Shown here in pieces: positions 59,455 to 64,000 of a stretch of 64,000 bases of DNA; the stretch's first letter is position 1, and each line of letters starts with the position of its first letter. The DNA comes from an uncultured cyanobacterium (lineage in GTDB: Bacteria; Cyanobacteriota; Cyanobacteriia; Cyanobacteriales; Nostocaceae): the NCBI GenBank assembly GCA_903903925.1, contig CAIVAU010000173.1, positions 1 through 64,000 on the forward strand, in the 5' to 3' direction. Below the pieces are notes generated by a model that did not search any database, was not told the DNA's origin, and was given only the letters and a program-made list of their open reading frames with translations. A program made the translations under genes and the position numbers.

Positions 59455-59748
59455 ATGCAAGAAGTATCTAACTATACTCAGGAGATTGCAAACAAAATCT
59501 CACCAATTGTGGAGAATTTATTTCAAGGTAGTAGTTTGTACATGGTGAAATTAAGAAAACAAGAAAGGATTGAACACTTAGTCAATCTTTTTAGCAAGTT
59601 TTCGCCTGAAGAATTTAGAGCCATACCTGATGATGAATTAATACGTAGAATTGACAAGCTTCTAGTTTTAGAAGCAGTTTCCGGAACTCTCAGCGATTTG
59701 ACTCCAGAACAAATCCAAATTTTTGATGAGGCAGTAGAAGGAAGATAA
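59455..59748 (+). CDS. Putative antitoxin of a vapBC-type module
   Basis: 97 residues, helical: SNYTQEIANKISPIVENLFQ, LRKQERIEHLVNLFSKFSPE, EEFRAIPDDELIRRIDKLLV, LEAVSGTLSDLTPEQIQIFD. Proteins of this size and composition often lie just before PIN-domain toxins in cyanobacteria, and indeed a PIN start follows 5 bases after its stop. No DNA-binding fold is obvious to me, so antitoxin status rests on context. Inserted between fabD and the acyltransferase. Confidence 0.6.
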   Translation: MQEVSNYTQEIANKISPIVENLFQGSSLYMVKLRKQERIEHLVNLFSKFSPEEFRAIPDDELIRRIDKLLVLEAVSGTLSDLTPEQIQIFDEAVEGR

Positions 59749-59753
59749 ATAGA

Positions 59754-59874
59754 GTGCCACATTTACTGGATACAAACATTGTTAGTTATTTTTTGAAAAA
59801 AAATATTACTCTAGAACAAAAGTGACTGAGCAGAAATTAAACGAGACTTGGGGGCGATTGGCAAGGCGATCGCT
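59754..59874 (+). pseudogene. PIN-domain toxin (VapC type) remnant with internal deletion
   Basis: GTG start at 59754 then PHLLDTNIVSYFLKKNITLE and a stop at 59823: the first acidic strand (LLDTNIVSYF) of a VapC toxin. From 59830, one frame over, EIKRDLGAIGKAIA resembles the helix IRADLE-x-x-G-x-P/A-I-G that sits about 80 residues further on in intact VapC. About 75 codons between, and the rest of the C-terminus with the other metal-binding acids, are missing. The toxin cannot be active. Confidence 0.7.
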
Positions 59875-59953
59875 TGCTTGAGAATATGTAGAAGCATGAT
59901 TTATCGCGTCTTCTTATGTTAGGATTTATTTTGTCTAATTTCAAATATTTTTT

Positions 59954-60592
59954 GTGGGCAAAAGCCGCGAACCCTTAATTAGTCTATTGCTCTACCACGC
60001 CTTTAAGTGGTCGGTGGTGAGTCCTTTACTTCATACTTATCTTCGGGGGCGAATTTATGGTGCGGAAAACGTCCCCAAAAGTGGACCATTGGTGGTAGTG
60101 AGCAATCATGCGAGCAACTTTGATCCGCTACTTGTTTCCAATTGTGTCCGCCGCCCAGTAGCTTATATGGCAAAGGAAGAACTGTTTAAAATCCCAGTTT
60201 TGAAACAAGCGATAGAGTTATACGGTGCTTACCCGGTCAATCGGGGATCTGCTGATCGCACTGCTATCCGTGCTGCTTTAAAGTCCCTGAATGAGGGGTG
60301 GGCTGTAGGTATTTTTTTGCAAGGGACTCGCACTCCAGATGGACGGATTACAGATCCCAAACGAGGTGCAGCGCTCATTGCTGCTAAGGCAAAAGCACCA
60401 CTCTTGCCTGTTTGTTTATGGGGTACTCAAGGAATTGAGCAGAAAGGGTCGGTAACTCCGCGTCCAGTTCCGGTGACAGTGCGGATTGGCAAACTGATTG
60501 ACATCCCGAGTTCTACCGATAAAGAGGAATTGGAAGCGGTGACACAACAGTGTGCAGCAGCAATTAATGGACTCCACGATTTAGGGCGATGA
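59954..60592 (+). CDS. 1-acyl-sn-glycerol-3-phosphate acyltransferase (PlsC family)
   Basis: 212 residues from GTG 59954. Motif I VVSNHASNFDPLLVSN near 49 (H-x4-D), KEELFKIPVLKQAIELYGAYPVNR, motif III IFLQGTRTPDG near 117 (QGTR for the usual EGTR), LLPVCLWGTQGIEQ. Membrane-peripheral enzyme of phosphatidate synthesis; in many cyanobacteria it follows plsX-fabH-fabD, and here the toxin-antitoxin remnant sits in between. The family also includes the first PlsC-like gene at 24524, from which it is quite different. Confidence 0.93.
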   Translation: MGKSREPLISLLLYHAFKWSVVSPLLHTYLRGRIYGAENVPKSGPLVVVSNHASNFDPLLVSNCVRRPVAYMAKEELFKIPVLKQAIELYGAYPVNRGSADRTAIRAALKSLNEGWAVGIFLQGTRTPDGRITDPKRGAALIAAKAKAPLLPVCLWGTQGIEQKGSVTPRPVPVTVRIGKLIDIPSSTDKEELEAVTQQCAAAINGLHDLGR

Positions 60593-60633
60593 GACCCGCC
60601 GCTCTTGCGTTCGTCAAAAGTCAAAAGAATTGT

Positions 60634-60676
60634 TAATTTTGAATTTATAATTTTGAATTGGAGCGAAGCGAGTGAC
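60634..60676. repeat. Intact copy of the dispersed repeat interrupted at 38.7 kb
   Basis: AATTTTGAATTTATAATTTTG then AATTGGAGCG directly joined to AAGCGAGTGAC. Its end provides the GTG start and part of the leader of the DUF2288 gene. Confidence 0.75.
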
Positions 60677-60974
60677 TAATCAGGATTTAAAAGCAGAATT
60701 AACAGAAAATCTGGATGAGGCTGAGTGGGAGTGGCTTATCCCCCATGTGCAGCGGGATGCAGTGATTTTAGTGGAGACGCGACTAGATTTGCTGGATGTG
60801 GGAGTGGCGATCGCTAGTGATAACCTCTCTGAGGTGCAAACTTGGATTGATGAGGCATTGCTTACCAAACCTTCAGAAACTCAGATCGGAGAGTGGAATA
60901 GCGATCGCACAAAACGATTTCGGACTTTGATTGTGCAGCCTTACGTGCTGGTGCAAGAGAAAGTCTTGGTTTAG
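60672..60974 (+). CDS. DUF2288 family protein
   Basis: 100 residues, soluble. Family pattern: LKAELTENLDEAEWEWLIPH, VQRDAVILVETRLDLLDVGVAIASDN, VQTWIDEALLTKPSETQIGEW. Function unknown; conserved in cyanobacteria and some proteobacteria. Start is GTG 60672 at the edge of a repeat. Five bases after its stop, convergently, the YdcF-like gene ends. Confidence 0.85.
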   Translation: MTNQDLKAELTENLDEAEWEWLIPHVQRDAVILVETRLDLLDVGVAIASDNLSEVQTWIDEALLTKPSETQIGEWNSDRTKRFRTLIVQPYVLVQEKVLV

Positions 60975-60979
60975 ACCAA

Positions 60980-61555
60980 TCAACGTTTAGACCTGTCTTG
61001 AGACTCGTTTGTCCCTGTATAACCAGTCGCCACCCAAAGTATAGCTCTGATGCCATCGCGGACAGATTTTGCAATTGGTTCAGGGGAGTGTTCAGAAGGA
61101 ACTGACACTGGTTTGAAATCAATTCCCCGACTACCCAACACAATTTCCCCTACGACCTTAGCACGGCGCATATGATAGTCTGAAGTAATCAAATACACGC
61201 TTTTGACTCTGAGGGATTTCAAATTATCTACTATGGTGGTGAAGTTCTCTACTGTGTTATTTGCCTCATAGTCTAAGTGTAACCGCTTGGTATCAACCCC
61301 GGCTTTGACAAATACAAGTCTAGTTACCTTTGGGGGACTACCTCCAGAAATCCAAATCGGTAAATAGGGATGTTTACGAGCAAAATCTGCTGTAAACTTC
61401 TCTCTCTCTAATTTTGTTGTCGAACCACCCAAGACTAAAATTGCTTGAGGTTGTACAAATTGGCTCTTGATTTCCCTGTAACCCCACAATATCATCAGCG
61501 GTAGGGCTAGTAAAGATGTACCTTTAGATAGTAACTTATTCAAGGTTCTATCCAC
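60980..61555 (-). CDS. YdcF/ElyC family protein (DUF218)
   Basis: 191 residues. One N-terminal membrane segment (SLLALPLMILWGYREI, about 14-29) then the DUF218 domain: AILVLGGSTTKLEREKFTAD near 38, LPIWISGGSPPKVTRLVFVK, LDYEANNTVENFTTIVDNLK near 100 and VYLITSDYHMRRAKVVGEIV near 122. ElyC/SanA/YdcF proteins are linked to envelope polysaccharide and vancomycin tolerance in enterobacteria; the enzymatic role is unsettled. Downstream of the tRNA on the same strand. Confidence 0.9.
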   Translation of the reverse strand: MDRTLNKLLSKGTSLLALPLMILWGYREIKSQFVQPQAILVLGGSTTKLEREKFTADFARKHPYLPIWISGGSPPKVTRLVFVKAGVDTKRLHLDYEANNTVENFTTIVDNLKSLRVKSVYLITSDYHMRRAKVVGEIVLGSRGIDFKPVSVPSEHSPEPIAKSVRDGIRAILWVATGYTGTNESQDRSKR

Positions 61556-61631
61556 TTGATCTGCTTGAATGGTATTTTGTCTTCTTCAAGAAGAATTTAG
61601 AAGTCAGGACTATTGAATTTTTTTAAGCTAG

Positions 61632-61705
61632 CGGGACTGGCCAGATTCGAACCGGCGACCTAGCGCTTAGGAGGCGCTCGCTCTATCCAGCTGAGCTACA
61701 GCCCC
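61632..61705 (-). tRNA. tRNA-Arg (anticodon CCU)
   Basis: 74-nt cloverleaf on the minus strand: acceptor GGGGCTG / CAGTCCC, D-arm GCTC-AGCTGGATA-GAGC, anticodon stem AGCGC-CTCCTAA-GCGCT with anticodon CCT (reads AGG, Arg), T-arm GCCGG-TTCGAAT-CTGGC, discriminator G. No encoded CCA. Positioned between tocopherol cyclase and the YdcF-like gene. Confidence 0.97.
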
Positions 61706-61735
61706 AAAAAACTACTATCTAGCATAATAGCAGTT

Positions 61736-62830
61736 TTAGCGGGACTGCCAAGAATTTTCCCAAGATCCGCCACCTATTTCTAATCCACAAAGAAAACTGT
61801 GTGCTTTCAGGATAATTTTACTTTGTCCACTACCTAATTCTCGCAGTTCTAAATTTAACTGCCCCTGCATTGTGTCACGACAGCAAAAGACTAAACCATT
61901 TTCCGTTGGCGCACGTAGGAGAGTCCCTGATAGATTAGTAGTTCCGATTAACTCAACCTCATACTGTCCAGATCTTGCTTTGATCTCCCATTTTCCCCAA
62001 GGCTGAATATTCCAGTAAACTTCAGAGTTCCAAGGCACAAACTCATAAAATTTACCTTGATAGTGCAAGCCAATCATCGCCACAGATTCCATCCACCACA
62101 GCACCCCCCGCCGTCCACCACCAGCGGTTAGGGCAAGGTCAGGTTCACTATCGAACAAGTTACAATTCACCCAAAACCATCTTTGAGGAAAAGCACCCCC
62201 CCAATTTTTCTCACCATAGGCTGGGGCGTTGGTGAATTCGTAGAGGTTACCATTCCAGTCTATCCAACCAGAAGCTAAACCATGAGCCATTAAAATTTGC
62301 CATCCTGGCTCAAAAATTTGTAAAAATGACAGCCAGCCAGCAGTTGATTGCTGAATACTTCCTTGATGACCCCAGCCGAAGAGTGGCTTAATTTCGTATT
62401 GCCAACGACAATAGTGACCAGTAGCAGGATCGTGGATTGCTCCCTGATTCAAGGTAGCTGTGGCTTGATAGCCTTCTTTAACATGACGCTCAAACTCCGA
62501 TGGTAGAAGGTATAGGGGTTGAGTGAGGGCTGTTTTACCCCAATGACCTAAAGCCAACACATCGCGACTAGCCCAAAATTTGCTGACATCTGGAAAAGTA
62601 CGCAACAAATACTCATCATTTGGACCAAGAACCTGTGCTGCACCACCGCTGTGGGGTTTCCCGCCGATGGGGTCTTCTATGGAGTACATGAAAGCGAAGG
62701 TCTGACCTTCTTGGGGTAAAGTGACACGGTAATACCAGCCCTCAAAGAAACGGCGACTAGTGCCATCCCAGTGATAGCCACTGTGGGGTGTTTGGGTTAA
62801 GTTGAAAGGATTTCTGGGAATACTAATCAT
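61736..62830 (-). CDS. Tocopherol cyclase
   Basis: 364 residues, full length. Closes the chromanol ring of tocopherol from methylated phytyl-quinol precursors in thylakoid or plastoglobule-like membranes; cyanobacterial homologue of plant VTE1. Visible family pattern: HSGYHWDGTSRRFFEGWYYR near 16, FAFMYSIEDPIGGKPHSGGA, EGYQATATLNQGAIHDPATG, GYHCRWQYEIKPLFGWG-like region near 140, AYGEKNWGGAFPQRWFWVNC near 206 and the C-terminal EIGGGSWENSW. Repeats lie directly upstream. Confidence 0.93.
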   Translation of the reverse strand: MISIPRNPFNLTQTPHSGYHWDGTSRRFFEGWYYRVTLPQEGQTFAFMYSIEDPIGGKPHSGGAAQVLGPNDEYLLRTFPDVSKFWASRDVLALGHWGKTALTQPLYLLPSEFERHVKEGYQATATLNQGAIHDPATGHYCRWQYEIKPLFGWGHQGSIQQSTAGWLSFLQIFEPGWQILMAHGLASGWIDWNGNLYEFTNAPAYGEKNWGGAFPQRWFWVNCNLFDSEPDLALTAGGGRRGVLWWMESVAMIGLHYQGKFYEFVPWNSEVYWNIQPWGKWEIKARSGQYEVELIGTTNLSGTLLRAPTENGLVFCCRDTMQGQLNLELRELGSGQSKIILKAHSFLCGLEIGGGSWENSWQSR

Positions 62831-62962
62831 GTGTAGGGTGTAGGGTGTAGGGTAGAATTGGAGGTTTCAAGCTTGGACCCCTCAACTTCAATACTACGTA
62901 TCTCGAAGGGATATTTTTTCTTTTCCGACCTACCCTACACCCCACACCCCGTTCTTGACTAC
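62831..62962. repeat. GTGTAGGG tandem array and CCCTACACCCCACACC arm
   Basis: GTGTAGG units at 62831-62852, opposite arm at 62933-62952 followed by GTTCTTGAC. Same family as 1770-1843 and 50187-50216. Confidence 0.7.
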
Positions 62963-63050
62963 GTGGTAATACTAGCATTTAAAGAAGCAAAGATTACTAA
63001 CGTTTCAATGATAGCTGCTGTGAGGTTTTTGGTTTAAGTGAAAAGGGTTT

Positions 63051-63680
63051 ATGGGAATAGCTAACATGGATCTACAGAGTGCTGCCAATTTTCCCAGTAT
63101 GCGCGACGATAGCCTTGACATAAATGATGCTTACTCTATCTTGGGGGTGAAACCTGGTGCATCACCAGCCGATATTAAGCAAGCTTATCGTAAGCTGGTT
63201 AAAGTTTGGCATCCAGATCGTTTTCCTCATCGATCGCAAAAACATGAAGCAGAGGAACAACTCAAACAAATCAATGAAGCTTACAACAAGCTGAAGTCTT
63301 ATGAGCCAAAATCCGTAAATTTATCTTATCAAACAAGTCCAACAAAAATTTATACCAATCGCTCTAATGCCGAAAAATTCTATAACTGGGGTGTGGAAAA
63401 TGCAAAACAAGGAAGATACCAGGAAGCGATCGCAAACTTTACTCAAGCTATTCGTCTCAATCCTTACTATGTTGAAGCATACAAGTACCGTGGGTTTATC
63501 TGCTCTCTACAGGGATATGAATATAGGGCGACCTCAGACTTAAATAAAGCTGTAAAGATTCAAGGGAAGAGAAATCAAAAAACTTCTTCTGCATCAGCAT
63601 TCTCAAGGCGGGAATCAAAGCCAAAATCCCTTCTAGGAAGGTTTTTCCGGTGGATAAAGCGCTTACTAAGGTTCAAATAG
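63051..63680 (+). CDS. J-domain (DnaJ) protein with TPR repeat
   Basis: 209 residues. J-domain at about 24-85 (DAYSILGVKPGASPADIKQA, HPD motif VWHPDRFPH) so it should stimulate a DnaK chaperone; then TPR units around 115-170 (AEKFYNWGVENAKQGRYQEA and YVEAYKYRGFICSLQGYEY), a basic tail, and a final amphipathic LGRFFRWIKRLLRFK that may contact membranes. An internal ATG at 63066 is an alternative start. Similar J-TPR proteins occur in cyanobacteria. Confidence 0.88.
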   Translation: MGIANMDLQSAANFPSMRDDSLDINDAYSILGVKPGASPADIKQAYRKLVKVWHPDRFPHRSQKHEAEEQLKQINEAYNKLKSYEPKSVNLSYQTSPTKIYTNRSNAEKFYNWGVENAKQGRYQEAIANFTQAIRLNPYYVEAYKYRGFICSLQGYEYRATSDLNKAVKIQGKRNQKTSSASAFSRRESKPKSLLGRFFRWIKRLLRFK

Positions 63681-63840
63681 CAATCTAGGTGAGGTCTAGG
63701 CTAACCGATGCATTTGCTTTAGTAGCAATGGGGAATTCTCAGCACAGATTGGAAAACTTTCAAGAGAAGAAGATGAGGACACAACACTTCTTACAGTACC
63801 AGCTATTTTTTCTTTAAGAACCAAGCACAGCAGTCAACCT

Positions 63841-64000
63841 ATGACACAACTCCATTGGTTAGAAGTTAGCGAATACGCGTCTCTGTCTCTGTCTACTATC
63901 GGAATCGTCGCAGCAGCAGTTACCCAACAGATTGTCTACGCGGTAGCTCCCCTGACTTTAACTATCGGTTTGAATATAGCTAATCGGGAAAGGTTGAAGT
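63841..64000 (+). CDS. Partial conserved cyanobacterial protein (start only)
   Basis: The frame begins at ATG 63841 and is open to the window end (53 codons). TQLHWLEVSEYASLSLSTIG, VAAAVTQQIVYAVAPLTLTI, GLNIANRERLK resembles a group of long coiled-coil cyanobacterial proteins with this N-terminal pattern. No function known. Truncated by the window edge, not by mutation. Confidence 0.65.
   Translation, partial: MTQLHWLEVSEYASLSLSTIGIVAAAVTQQIVYAVAPLTLTIGLNIANRERLK

Overview
The window is chromosomal DNA of a cyanobacterium, most likely a filamentous, heterocyst-forming (Nostocales-type) one. Three things point there: (1) gene content: split RNA polymerase subunit rpoC2, photosystem II lipoprotein PsbQ, HemJ, glutamyl-tRNA reductase, the dual fructose/sedoheptulose bisphosphatase, tocopherol cyclase, and an HstK-type Ser/Thr kinase-histidine kinase; (2) very frequent HIP1 octamers (GCGATCGC) inside genes; (3) intergenic gaps packed with short tandem repeats (AGGAGTC/AGGAGTT heptamers, GGGAGCA/GGGAGTA arrays, CATTGGG arrays), typical of filamentous cyanobacteria. 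I do not assign a species.

Layout. 0-5 kb: end of rpoC2, hisD, a universal stress protein, a Uma2 nuclease-family gene and a DUF29 gene. 5.5-11 kb: one 1799-residue signalling protein (Ser/Thr kinase, AAA-type ATPase, helical region, GAF, histidine kinase). 11-19.5 kb: NTF2-like secreted protein, EcsC-like protein, the small RNA Yfr1 (recognised here from its structure), hemJ, remnants of a metal-efflux locus, a DUF305 lipoprotein, hydrolase, FAD oxidoreductase, psbQ. 20-28.7 kb: hemA, glpX, glutaredoxin, tadA, an acyltransferase, glycosyltransferase, rpsU. 29-36 kb: GAF-TPR protein, pgsA, aspA, a DUF362 protein, an aminotransferase remnant, holA. 36-48.6 kb: 2H phosphoesterase-like protein, a polysaccharide deacetylase with an extra domain, an M28 peptidase, a broken ParDE module, a SafE-like membrane protein, galE, an ABC exporter, a sugar transferase, surE. 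49-64 kb: PES-like hydrolase, metG, a NYN-domain protein, lptC, dacB, the fatty-acid/phospholipid block plsX-fabH-fabD-(vapBC remnant)-plsC, DUF2288, a YdcF-like protein, tRNA-Arg(CCU), tocopherol cyclase, a DnaJ-TPR protein and the start of a last gene.

How genes work together. plsX, fabH, fabD and the second acyltransferase supply fatty acid initiation and acyl transfer to glycerol phosphate; pgsA and the first acyltransferase extend this to phosphatidylglycerol. hemA and hemJ belong to tetrapyrrole synthesis, psbQ and tocopherol cyclase to thylakoid function, glpX to the Calvin cycle. lptC, galE, the sugar transferase, glycosyltransferase and dacB serve the envelope.

Notable points. I find no complete new system that I can defend. 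The strongest observations are the Yfr1 gene, an apparent deletion joining an RND adaptor to a histidine kinase, two toxin-antitoxin modules with intact antitoxins and truncated toxins (one inside the lipid block), a 112-bp heptamer array filling the fabH-fabD gap and providing the ribosome-binding sequence, an interrupted dispersed repeat whose empty copy is also in the window, and several unusual domain arrangements. All calls come from reading the sequence; no database search was run.
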